Below, piece after piece: positions 1 through 6,423 of a stretch of 8,168 nucleotides of DNA. A model generated the notes under the pieces. It had not been told where the DNA came from. It was given only the letters and a program-made list of their open reading frames with translations, and made no database searches. Source of the DNA: Planctomycetota bacterium (GTDB taxonomy: Bacteria > Planctomycetota > Brocadiia > Brocadiales > Bathyanammoxibiaceae). Location: NCBI GenBank assembly GCA_030598065.1, contig JAUVQR010000050.1:1-8168 (forward strand). The letters are read 5' to 3'. The first letter of the stretch is position 1, and each line of letters opens with the position of its first letter. Position numbers and translations under genes: made by a program.

Positions 1-18
1 AGTCTCCACCCGCTCCAT
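1..18 (-). CDS. Start of a further downstream gene (first six codons only)
   Basis: An ATG at 18..16 opens a frame reading M-E-R-V-E-T up to the window edge. An AGGAG Shine-Dalgarno sequence lies at 28..24 with a 5-base spacer (AAACC), which is a near-ideal arrangement. An in-frame TAA at 45..43 closes the frame upstream, so the gene cannot extend further 5'. A GTG at 9..7 is a weaker alternative start. Six residues are too few to identify the product. In many bacteria the gene after rpsA is sppA (signal peptide peptidase) or a histone-like protein gene, but nothing visible here decides this. It lies 114 bases after the rpsA stop with no convincing terminator between, so it may belong to the same operon. 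Confidence 0.6.
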
Positions 19-23
19 GGTTT

Positions 24-28
24 CTCCT
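24..28 (-). promoter_or_regulatory. Shine-Dalgarno site of the gene starting at 18
   Basis: The minus strand reads AGGAG followed by AAACC and ATG, a textbook ribosome binding site with a 5-base spacer. This is the main evidence that a real gene begins at base 18. Confidence 0.65.
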
Positions 29-51
29 GCCCGGAAGATTTTTTAGGAAGG

Positions 52-69
52 TGTCTCCTCTGTCTCCTA
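52..69 (-). repeat. Two 9-base tandem units after the rpsA tail copy
   Basis: On the plus strand, 52-60 (TGTCTCCTC) and 61-69 (TGTCTCCTA) differ at one base. The same core also appears inside rpsA at 145-151 (TGTCTCC). On the minus strand it reads as alternating GAG and ACA codons, the same low-complexity Glu/Thr composition as the rpsA tail. This points to replication slippage across the whole 3' end of the gene. Confidence 0.5.
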
Positions 70-105
70 GGGGGTTGTCCCCTCCTCAGGCTTTACTTCC
101 TCCTG
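70..105 (-). repeat. Post-stop copy of the rpsA C-terminal tail sequence
   Basis: On the minus strand, 105..70 matches 174..139 (the last codons of rpsA) at 31 of 36 bases with no gap. The offset is 69 bases, exactly 23 codons, so both copies are in the same frame. Conceptual translation gives QEEVKPEEGTTP here against QGEVKPEAETTP in the gene, and a TAG follows at 69..67. Of the five base differences, two are synonymous and three are not. The copy lies beyond the rpsA TAG at 135..133, so it is not normally translated. It is probably a decayed tandem duplication or the remnant of a once-longer tail. Confidence 0.75.
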
Positions 106-132
106 AAGAGATGAGCCCTCTGTATTCTCGGT

Positions 133-1821
133 CTACTGAGGGGTTGTCTCCGCTTCAGGCTTTACTTCCCCCTGAGAGGCCTTGGAGACCTGCTTTATGC
201 TCAGGCCTAATTTTCTTGCCGGGGCGTCGAGCCGTATTATTTTTACCTCTACCTCATCGTCTATAGACACCAGTTCCTGAGGGTCGGCTACCTTTTTGTC
301 GGACATCTCCGAGATATGCAGAAGTCCCTCAATCCCCTTCTCCAGTTCGACAAAGGCGCCGAAGTTTGTGAGCTTTGTAATCTTGCCGCTTACGACACCG
401 CCGACCTGGTATTTATTTGCTATGTCGCTCTCCCACGGGTCTTTCTCCAACTGCTTCATCCCGAGCGCTACGCGTTTCTTCTCTTTGTCCACCGACAACA
501 CCACCGTCTCTACCGAGTCGCCCTTTTTAAGCATCTCCGCGGGGTGGGCTATCTTCTTAGACCACGATATGTCCGACACATGGAGAAGCCCGTCTATCCC
601 TTCCTCTATCTCTATAAAGGCGCCGTAGTTGGCCAGATTCCTGACCAGTCCGGTAACCTTCTTTCCGGGCGGGTACTTTTCTTCTATGCTGTCCCAGGGG
701 TTCTCCTCAGTCTGTTTCATACTGAGGGAAATCTCCTGTTTGTCCTTATTGACCTTTAATATAAGTACCTCAACGCTGTCCGCTATCCCCACCATCTCCG
801 AGGGGTGGTTCACGCGCCTTGTCCAGGACATCTCCGATACGTGGACAAGGCCCTCTATGCCGTCTTCCAGCTTAACGAACGCCCCGTACGGCATTATATT
901 GACCACCTGCCCGGTCACCTTGGCCCCTACCGGGTAGCTTTCGTCCACCTTTGTCCAGGGACTTTCCGTCTTTTGCTTGAGGCCCAGGGCAATCTTTTCC
1001 TTCTCCTTGTCTATCCCCAGTATCCTTACCTCTATCTCCTCGCCGATGTTCACCATCTCCGAGGGATGGCTTATGCGGCCCCAACTCATGTCCGTAATAT
1101 GGAGAAGACCGTCCAGACCGCCCAGGTCAACAAAGACCCCGAAGTCTGCTATGTTTTTCACCACACCCTTGCGGAGATCCCCAACGTTTATCTCTCCCAG
1201 AAGCGCCAGCTTCAGCTCTTCTCGCTCTTCCTCCAGAAGTCTTCGGCGCGACACCACAATGTTTTGTCGGGCTTCGTCTATCTTTAGAATCTTACACGTC
1301 ATCTCTTTGCCTATATACGCCGAAATGTCTCCGGGCGGCTTTATGTCTATCTGAGAGGCGGGCAGGAAGACCGGTATCCCAAGGTCGACCAAGAGACCGC
1401 CCTTTATCTTCCGGGTGACAGTGCCCGTCACAATGTCGCCCTCCTTGTATTTTGTAATAACCTTCTCCCAACCACGTATACGGTCAGCCTTTCGCTTCGA
1501 GAGTTTTATCAATCCGGAGTCGTCCTCTATCGCCTCCAGGAGCACCTCAACCTCGTCTCCCACCTTCAACTCCGAGAAGTTATCAAACTCTTCATTAGGT
1601 ATAATGCCCTCTGATTTGTATCCACAATCGATTATCACGTCTGAAGGCATGAAGGCGAGAACCTTGCCCTTAAGTATAGAGCCCATCTCAAAATGCCTTA
1701 TGGAGTCCGCGTATACCTTTTCTATATCCTCAAGCAGGCGGGTGCCTATCGCCTCCTCCACCTCTTTTTCGATTTCCGTTTCGTCTATCTCGTATTCTCT
1801 GATAACGTCAACTCTAAGCAT
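133..1821 (-). CDS. rpsA: 30S ribosomal protein S1 (six S1 domains)
   Basis: This is ribosomal protein S1, which binds mRNA on the small ribosomal subunit and helps initiation on structured or weak-SD messages. The 562 residues carry six OB-fold S1 domains at roughly 45-112, 126-194, 212-283, 297-369, 384-456 and 471-544. Domains 3-6 carry the hallmark G-x-F-V-x-L/I...G-L-x-H-x-S/T-(E/D)-M/I-S pattern (for example YGAFVKLEDGIEGLVHVSEM near 312-331). Domains 1 and 2 are divergent, as expected for the ribosome-anchoring part. The length is close to the E. coli protein (557). The N-terminal 45 residues are acidic and predicted helical, and the last 18 residues form an acidic Pro/Thr-rich tail. 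The ATG at 1821 has an AAGGGG ribosome binding site 4 bases upstream. plsC ends 25 bases before it, so the gene is probably the third member of the cmk operon. The stop is TAG. Confidence 0.96.
   Translation of the reverse strand: MLRVDVIREYEIDETEIEKEVEEAIGTRLLEDIEKVYADSIRHFEMGSILKGKVLAFMPSDVIIDCGYKSEGIIPNEEFDNFSELKVGDEVEVLLEAIEDDSGLIKLSKRKADRIRGWEKVITKYKEGDIVTGTVTRKIKGGLLVDLGIPVFLPASQIDIKPPGDISAYIGKEMTCKILKIDEARQNIVVSRRRLLEEEREELKLALLGEINVGDLRKGVVKNIADFGVFVDLGGLDGLLHITDMSWGRISHPSEMVNIGEEIEVRILGIDKEKEKIALGLKQKTESPWTKVDESYPVGAKVTGQVVNIMPYGAFVKLEDGIEGLVHVSEMSWTRRVNHPSEMVGIADSVEVLILKVNKDKQEISLSMKQTEENPWDSIEEKYPPGKKVTGLVRNLANYGAFIEIEEGIDGLLHVSDISWSKKIAHPAEMLKKGDSVETVVLSVDKEKKRVALGMKQLEKDPWESDIANKYQVGGVVSGKITKLTNFGAFVELEKGIEGLLHISEMSDKKVADPQELVSIDDEVEVKIIRLDAPARKLGLSIKQVSKASQGEVKPEAETTPQ
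139..174 (-). repeat. In-gene copy of the rpsA tail repeat
   Basis: This is the coding partner of the repeat at 70..105. It encodes QGEVKPEAETTP near the C-terminus of ribosomal protein S1, just before the final Gln and TAG. The stretch is acidic, rich in proline and threonine, and lies outside the sixth S1 domain, so it is probably a disordered tail under little constraint. Confidence 0.75.
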
Positions 1822-1846
1822 TTATCCCCTTCTCTTTTAAATTAAA

Positions 1847-2464
1847 TTAACACTTGCTCTTTAGAAAATCCTGAAGCTTCAGCATGCTCGAAGCCACGTC
1901 CCTGGTAAACTCTTCCGTAGAACCGTTACAGTAAAGAGGCCGGCCAAACGCCACCTTGACGGGATGAAACCTGAAAAACTTATTCGTCCTCGGCCATGCC
2001 TCAAAAGCGCCGTGTATAACGGCCGGCACCACCGGGGCGCCGGACCTCTTCGCAATCACCGCTACACCGGGGTGGATATCGCCTATACTACCATCCTTCG
2101 TTCGCGTCCCCTCGGGGAACATCAGCACTATCTTGCCCGCCTTTAAACGCCTTATGGCCTCCTTCATCGCCCCGATGTCAACCCTGTCGTCATTAAGGGG
2201 AAAGGCGTTGAGGGACTGTATCAACCAGCGAAAAAGAACGCTCTTGTGGAAGAGCGACCGCCTTGCCATTATGTTTATCTGACGCAACAGCCCGACACCT
2301 ATTAGCAGTGGGTCCATGTAACTCTGATGATTGCTGACTATCAAGACCCCACCACGACAAGGCACGTTATCCCTGCCAAACGACCTGTACCTCAGGAAGG
2401 CGGGAAACATAACCCGGAGCAACGCGCCCATAAAACCGTACCATATAGCCCTTAGAACTTCCAC
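1847..2464 (-). CDS. plsC: 1-acyl-sn-glycerol-3-phosphate acyltransferase (PlsC/LPLAT family)
   Basis: This membrane-associated acyltransferase transfers an acyl chain to the 2-position of lysophosphatidate to form phosphatidate, the precursor of membrane phospholipids. In 205 residues it shows the catalytic HX4D motif (NHQSYMD, His46 and Asp51), the substrate-binding FPEGTR block at 116-121, and a V-V-P motif at about 145-147. The N-terminal 25 residues are hydrophobic and amphipathic, as usual for membrane attachment. The length is typical for the short PlsC class. The start is GTG at 2464, since no other in-frame start lies between it and the cmk stop. The upstream ribosome binding sequence is weak (CGGGAT). 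It lies 25 bases after cmk and 25 bases before rpsA, so all three are probably co-transcribed. Related LPLAT enzymes can use other lyso-acceptors, so the exact substrate is inferred from family. Confidence 0.92.
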   Translation of the reverse strand: MEVLRAIWYGFMGALLRVMFPAFLRYRSFGRDNVPCRGGVLIVSNHQSYMDPLLIGVGLLRQINIMARRSLFHKSVLFRWLIQSLNAFPLNDDRVDIGAMKEAIRRLKAGKIVLMFPEGTRTKDGSIGDIHPGVAVIAKRSGAPVVPAVIHGAFEAWPRTNKFFRFHPVKVAFGRPLYCNGSTEEFTRDVASSMLKLQDFLKSKC

Positions 2465-2489
2465 GGCATCCCGATATTCTACTTGAGGG

Positions 2490-3137
2490 CTAAATTTTTT
2501 TCAACAGTTGTTCCACGACCTCTTCAACACTTAACCCCGTTGTATCAAGGCTGATAAAGTCAGGCCCGCTACGCAGGGGAGAGGCCTTACGGGTACTGTC
2601 CCGCAGGTCCCTCTGTTTTATATCCTCAAGCATCCTCTGATAAGTAAGATTCTCGCTGCCCGGTATAAGCTCCGCATAACGCCTCCTGGCCCTTTCCTCG
2701 GGACGGGCGTCAAGGTAAAACTTCCTGTCGGCCCGGGGGAACACGACGCTACCCGTGTCCCTGCCCTCCACCACGACGTCCGACCCGGCCGCCGCCGCCC
2801 TCTGCAGCTCCACCATGCGCTTTCTTACTTCCGCTAGGCCCGCAATAAAATGAATCTTTTCGGTCACATCGGGAGACCTTATCTCCCCGGTTACGTCCTC
2901 GCCATCTACAAGGACGCGGGGGCCCTCATGACCGCCGTCTATCTTTATATCCGTCTCTCTTACCAGCTTGCTGAGCCCCGCCTCGTCTTCGAGGTTCGCC
3001 CCGACCTTCATCGCCTTCCAGGTGAACGCCCTGTAAAAGGCACCCGTATCCACGTAACAGAAACCCAGCCGCCCGGCAAGGGCCTTGGCCACTGTACTCT
3101 TCCCTGACCCTGCAGGTCCGTCTATAGTGATAACCAA
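2490..3137 (-). CDS. cmk: Cytidylate kinase
   Basis: This cytosolic enzyme phosphorylates CMP and dCMP with ATP to give CDP and dCDP, feeding RNA, DNA and CDP-lipid synthesis. The 215 residues carry the P-loop GPAGSGKST at 7-15, the nucleotide-binding VDTGAFYR at 29-36 (consensus VDTGAMYR), EGRDTGSVVFP at 124-134 (consensus EGRDIGTVVFP), and the lid QRDLRDSTRKASPL at about 175-188. All expected motifs are intact. The start is the unusual codon TTG at 3137. An in-frame TAG lies only four codons upstream at 3149..3147, and no ATG or GTG falls between it and the conserved V-I-T-I-D-G strand. A weak GGTAGG sequence ends 9 bases before the TTG. It is the first gene after the predicted promoter at 3209..3181. 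Confidence 0.95.
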   Translation of the reverse strand: MVITIDGPAGSGKSTVAKALAGRLGFCYVDTGAFYRAFTWKAMKVGANLEDEAGLSKLVRETDIKIDGGHEGPRVLVDGEDVTGEIRSPDVTEKIHFIAGLAEVRKRMVELQRAAAAGSDVVVEGRDTGSVVFPRADRKFYLDARPEERARRRYAELIPGSENLTYQRMLEDIKQRDLRDSTRKASPLRSGPDFISLDTTGLSVEEVVEQLLKKI

Positions 3138-3308
3138 CGGCTTAACCTACCAGTTTTAAAGGTATATAAGCGGGCCGCGTAATCTAACAGAAGGCAATAC
3201 CTATTTCAATAAGATTCTACCGCCCTGGGGGGCCGCAATAACGCGGCTAAAATGAAAGAAAGACAGGGTACCAGAACCGCACCGCACTGCCCGTATGCCC
3301 TACAACAG
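3138..3308. other. Intergenic region between the VWA gene and cmk
   Basis: This is the longest stretch without a gene (171 bases) and it divides the two blocks. It holds the predicted cmk promoter (3209..3181), a short perfect inverted repeat GCCGC-AATAAC-GCGGC at 3232-3247, and the weak cmk ribosome binding site. The inverted repeat has no run of T on either side on either strand, so it is not a good intrinsic terminator. A T-rich stretch (TTTCTTTCATTTT on the minus strand, around 3250-3265) follows the VWA stop but is not preceded by a strong stem. I see no small ORF or RNA gene here. Confidence 0.5.
3181..3209 (-). promoter_or_regulatory. Predicted sigma70-type promoter for cmk-plsC-rpsA
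   Basis: On the minus strand TTGAAA (3209..3204, 5 of 6 to TTGACA) is followed after exactly 17 bases by TAGATT (3186..3181, 4 of 6 to TATAAT). Transcription would start near 3174, leaving a leader of about 37 bases before the cmk TTG. It sits in the only sizeable intergenic gap, exactly where a second operon would begin. The prediction rests on sequence resemblance only. Confidence 0.55.
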
Positions 3309-5633
3309 CTAGTACCTGGCCATTTTCCTCATCCACCACTCCGCGGCCAAACAACCAAGGACTATTATGAAGAGGAGCCAGCTATCCCACAAGGTGTACG
3401 TCTTTCGCCCCAGAAGCCTAAACACCTCCGGATTTTCAAGATGTAGAGACCCATAGATATCTGATACGGGGAGTCTGAAGTACCTGCCACCGGACGCCCC
3501 CGCCACCCTCTTCAGAAGGGTCTCATCCACCTTTAGCTCACGAAGTTCTTCCTTCTTTGAGATGACACCAAAAAGGCCCGACGCCTCGCCCAGCTCACCC
3601 ATGTCAGTAAAGGCCCTTACCCGCGCCCTGTAGAAGCCCGCCGGGAGGTCTTTGTAAGAAAACCGGACCTGGCCCCTGGAGTCCGACTCCATGGTCTTTT
3701 CGAGGACCTTTTCCCCCATCTCGGCATTTACCACCTCCACCGCCAGCTGCGCGCCCGGGAGCGGCTTGTAGTCACTACCAAACACCTCTGCCTTCAGGTG
3801 GACCTCTTCGCCCGGCAGATATTCCTCCTTCTGCGGGACGACGCGGACAAGGTCCAGTTCAGGGTCCTTTATCAACCACCTGATGGCGTTATTCCAGAAT
3901 TTCATGTAATGCCTGTTGCTGCCACCCTGGGCGACGGATAAAAAGTTCCATTTCCACGAACCGTCGGTCAGGAGGGCCATGGTCCTGCCCTTGCCCACGT
4001 CCCTAATCGCCAGGACCGGTCTCTTATACACCGGGTGCAGGCCAAGCGCCACGGCCCCTTCCTTTACGTTACCGACCATGTTGCAGCCCTCCAGCTCGGG
4101 GAATTTCTCCCACACATGCCGGTTCCTTGCGTCGTCATACTCAAGGGTTGTTATCGGGTGCGTGCGCCCCTCAGCGGTCAGCACCGGCCTGAACGATCCG
4201 GTGTCTATACGGTCACCCGCTTCGTCCAGGTCAACCGGCAATATGTCCTCAACAGGCGTGCGGTCATAACCTCCATGAGAGAAAGAAAGGTCGCCGCCCA
4301 CCATTATAAACGCCCCTCCCGTCTCCGTGACAAACTCCCGTATGTTGGCCATATAGTAGGAAAAACGGAGATAAGTGGAATCATAGGGTCGGTAATCAAA
4401 GTTCTGGAAGATTACCAGGTCAAAGCTATCCAGAACCTGGGTAAAGAGTTCTTCCGCCGGGAAGGGGATAAGGCTAAGCTCATGGCTTGCGGCCTCCACA
4501 AGGTCGTTCGGGGTACGCAGTATAAAAAAGGAAATCAGGTCGACGCTGGGGTCTTCCTTAAAGATGCGCCTTAGAAACAACTCGTCCCATGACGGCCTTC
4601 CACAGAGATGTAGCACCCTTATCTTGTCGCGTATGACGTGTAGGAGCACGCTGGCGGTGTTGTTCTCCGAGACAAGCTCATCGGCGAGCGGCGGCACCGT
4701 GACGGTATAGAGCGCCTTACCGGTGGAATAGGGCATGGTCTTCATTGTAACCACGTATTCCTCTTTGCCCGGCTCTATCTTCAGCGGCTTTGAGAGGATT
4801 ATCTTACCCCCTTCCTTCAGGGTCACGGGCAGGGTAACGTTGTCATATCCCCTTACGCGCAGCGTCACCCGGATGTTCCAGGGATTCCTTATGAACGCGA
4901 AGCTGTCGGCAACCAGCTCTGTAATGGCAATGTCCTTGTACCGTTCCTGAGGCGGGCCGAAGGTGAAGACGGGCGTCGGCAGTTCCTTCGCGACCCTTTC
5001 GACCTCCTCAAGCTTCTCCTCCTCAGGTACGCCGCAGGTGTCACGCCCGTCGGAAAAGAGCAGTATGCCGCTTACGTGCTTGCCCCGGTAGCGCTTATTT
5101 ATCGCCCTGAGAAGTCCGGCAATATCAGTCGCCTGCCCTTCCAGGGAGACGTCGGTCGCCGCGGCCTCACTCCCCCGCACCTCCTTCAGCCCCCCGGTGT
5201 CCGAAAAGCTGAGATAATCCACGTCGAAATCCCTGTCAAGGCGTTTCAGGAACGCCCCGTTCTCCTTGAGAAAACCCCTGACACTGTCAAACCTCTCATA
5301 CCCGCCGACCTTTACTCCCATGCTCTTTGAGGCGTCAAAGACCAGCGCCACCTTATTCTTTACGCGCGCCGTCTCTTCTCTCTGCACCTGTGGCTGGAGT
5401 ATCATAATAACCAGCACGGCAGTAGCCACACACCTCAGGAGGATTGCAAGAAACTTCATGCGGGTGGAAGGCAACCTTCGCAGGCCCATCCATGACATAA
5501 CCACTACGGCCAGGGCAACCAGCAGCACAACGGTCCTTAGCCACGGCTCCACGGCGCCGGCAAAGATCAGTGACCACCCACCCCCGGTGGCGCCGGCGGC
5601 ACCGAAAAGAAAACTCTCCAAAAAATCAAACAC
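3309..5633 (-). CDS. Membrane-anchored VWA / glutamine-amidotransferase-like protein
   Basis: A 774-residue membrane protein of a family usually found with MoxR ATPases and DUF58/DUF4159 proteins; biochemical role unknown. Two N-terminal membrane segments lie at about 33-50 and 62-80, like BatA-type N-termini, and one C-terminal segment at about 750-767. A von Willebrand A domain spans about 93-225 with a complete metal site: DxSxS at D100-S102-S104, T169 and D195 in FSDGRD. Residues about 335-590 resemble the class I glutamine-amidotransferase fold of such proteins (CGRPSWDE at 344-351, GGDLSFSHGGY at 446-456), but the nucleophile elbow has no Cys, so amidotransferase activity is unlikely. 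A beta-rich, Ig-like segment follows at about 595-690. The start is GTG at 5633, one base after the DUF4159 stop, with GAGGAGG 10 bases upstream. An earlier ATG at 5640 is followed at once by a stop. Topology suggests the VWA and GATase-like domains face outward, by inference. Confidence 0.85.
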   Translation of the reverse strand: MFDFLESFLFGAAGATGGGWSLIFAGAVEPWLRTVVLLVALAVVVMSWMGLRRLPSTRMKFLAILLRCVATAVLVIMILQPQVQREETARVKNKVALVFDASKSMGVKVGGYERFDSVRGFLKENGAFLKRLDRDFDVDYLSFSDTGGLKEVRGSEAAATDVSLEGQATDIAGLLRAINKRYRGKHVSGILLFSDGRDTCGVPEEEKLEEVERVAKELPTPVFTFGPPQERYKDIAITELVADSFAFIRNPWNIRVTLRVRGYDNVTLPVTLKEGGKIILSKPLKIEPGKEEYVVTMKTMPYSTGKALYTVTVPPLADELVSENNTASVLLHVIRDKIRVLHLCGRPSWDELFLRRIFKEDPSVDLISFFILRTPNDLVEAASHELSLIPFPAEELFTQVLDSFDLVIFQNFDYRPYDSTYLRFSYYMANIREFVTETGGAFIMVGGDLSFSHGGYDRTPVEDILPVDLDEAGDRIDTGSFRPVLTAEGRTHPITTLEYDDARNRHVWEKFPELEGCNMVGNVKEGAVALGLHPVYKRPVLAIRDVGKGRTMALLTDGSWKWNFLSVAQGGSNRHYMKFWNNAIRWLIKDPELDLVRVVPQKEEYLPGEEVHLKAEVFGSDYKPLPGAQLAVEVVNAEMGEKVLEKTMESDSRGQVRFSYKDLPAGFYRARVRAFTDMGELGEASGLFGVISKKEELRELKVDETLLKRVAGASGGRYFRLPVSDIYGSLHLENPEVFRLLGRKTYTLWDSWLLFIIVLGCLAAEWWMRKMARY

Positions 5634-5634
5634 C

Positions 5635-6423
5635 CTACATCTGCCTCCTCAGTATAAACGGCAGGTGGACCTGGTCATCTTTGTAGTCACCGGTGAGCGC
5701 GTACAATATGATATTGATACCAAGCCGGAAGCTCAGGGTGCGCTGAGATTCTCCGCCGGGGAACACCTCATATTCCCAGTCGCCAAGGGCGTCCCTCGCC
5801 CAGGCGCCGCCGAGGTCGTTTTGCGAAAAAATGACCGCCATGCGACCCTCAAGGTCGAGCCCCTCAAGGTACTGGTTTACTATCATCCTGCCGCCCTGCC
5901 TGTTGATAAGATAGAAGGACTTGTACACGGCGTGTTCGTCGGAAATCCTGGTAAGCTTTTTCCCGGGGAACATGGCGGCGAGTTCTTTTCTGACGCACTC
6001 ATCAAAACCGTAACCCGGCTTACCGGCGCAGTCATCCACCAGCAGCGTACCCCCGAACTCCACGTATCTGCTCAGGTTCTCTTTCTCCCCGGCGTTAAAC
6101 GGCTCAAACCCCTGGTCCCCCGCCATATACAAAAAAGGATACCTGAATATCTCCGGGTCGTCGGGCCTGACGCTTATGGTGCTCAGGCCGGCCTCCACGC
6201 TGGTCCGCTTTACCAGCTCCCAGACCAGCACACGGCCCGCCCTCGGCCGGGGGTTCCAGTTGCCGCCCCTGTACTCAAGCTGGGCAAAGACGAACCTGGC
6301 CCCCTTGCCCATCGCAAACGTGCCGGAAGGGGTTATGGCAATAACAAAAGACAGAGCGAACAGGGCGCACAAAACACGCAGCGTAATCCTTGGTATCCGG
6401 CCGGGAGACTCCATGCGTCTCAT
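5635..6423 (-). CDS. Secreted DUF4159 domain protein
   Basis: This is a DUF4159 family protein of 262 residues with no established function. A signal peptide covers about residues 1-37: basic start, hydrophobic core at about 14-30, and a likely cleavage after T-F-A at 37. The family signatures are all present: F-x-F-A-Q-L-E-Y-R-G-G-x-W-x-P-R-P at 44-60, GGTLLVDD at 124-131, VIFSQNDLGGAW at 197-208, and RLGINIILYALTG at 233-245. The fold is thought to resemble class I glutamine amidotransferases, but no Cys-His-Glu triad is evident. The ATG at 6423 overlaps the PLD stop as ATGA, with GAGGGAG 4 bases upstream. The second Met (residue 4) is less well placed. It is followed after 1 base by the VWA gene, its usual partner family, so the two products probably act together at the cell envelope. 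Confidence 0.88.
   Translation of the reverse strand: MRRMESPGRIPRITLRVLCALFALSFVIAITPSGTFAMGKGARFVFAQLEYRGGNWNPRPRAGRVLVWELVKRTSVEAGLSTISVRPDDPEIFRYPFLYMAGDQGFEPFNAGEKENLSRYVEFGGTLLVDDCAGKPGYGFDECVRKELAAMFPGKKLTRISDEHAVYKSFYLINRQGGRMIVNQYLEGLDLEGRMAVIFSQNDLGGAWARDALGDWEYEVFPGGESQRTLSFRLGINIILYALTGDYKDDQVHLPFILRRQM

Noticed and set aside
37..83. Possible terminator after rpsA, from the GGGG-ACAA-CCCC stem and the T run at 39-44.
   Set aside because: The stem is only 4 base pairs. On the minus strand, where it would matter, the run is A rather than T. Termination here is not supported.
296..1840. Repeated DNA motifs along rpsA and several plus-strand open frames.
   Set aside because: The periodic similarity comes from the repeated S1 domains of the protein, and the plus-strand frames are shadows of it. 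It is not a separate repeat array or CRISPR.
1871..1888. Perfect palindrome CTGAAGCTTCAG overlapping a second one, AGCATGCT.
   Set aside because: It lies inside the plsC coding end. A 12-base palindrome is expected about twice by chance in a window of this size, and there is no sign of an operator arrangement.
3232..3247. Inverted repeat GCCGC/GCGGC as a terminator.
   Set aside because: The stem is only 5 base pairs with a 6-base loop, and neither strand has a T run after it. It could occur by chance in GC-rich DNA.
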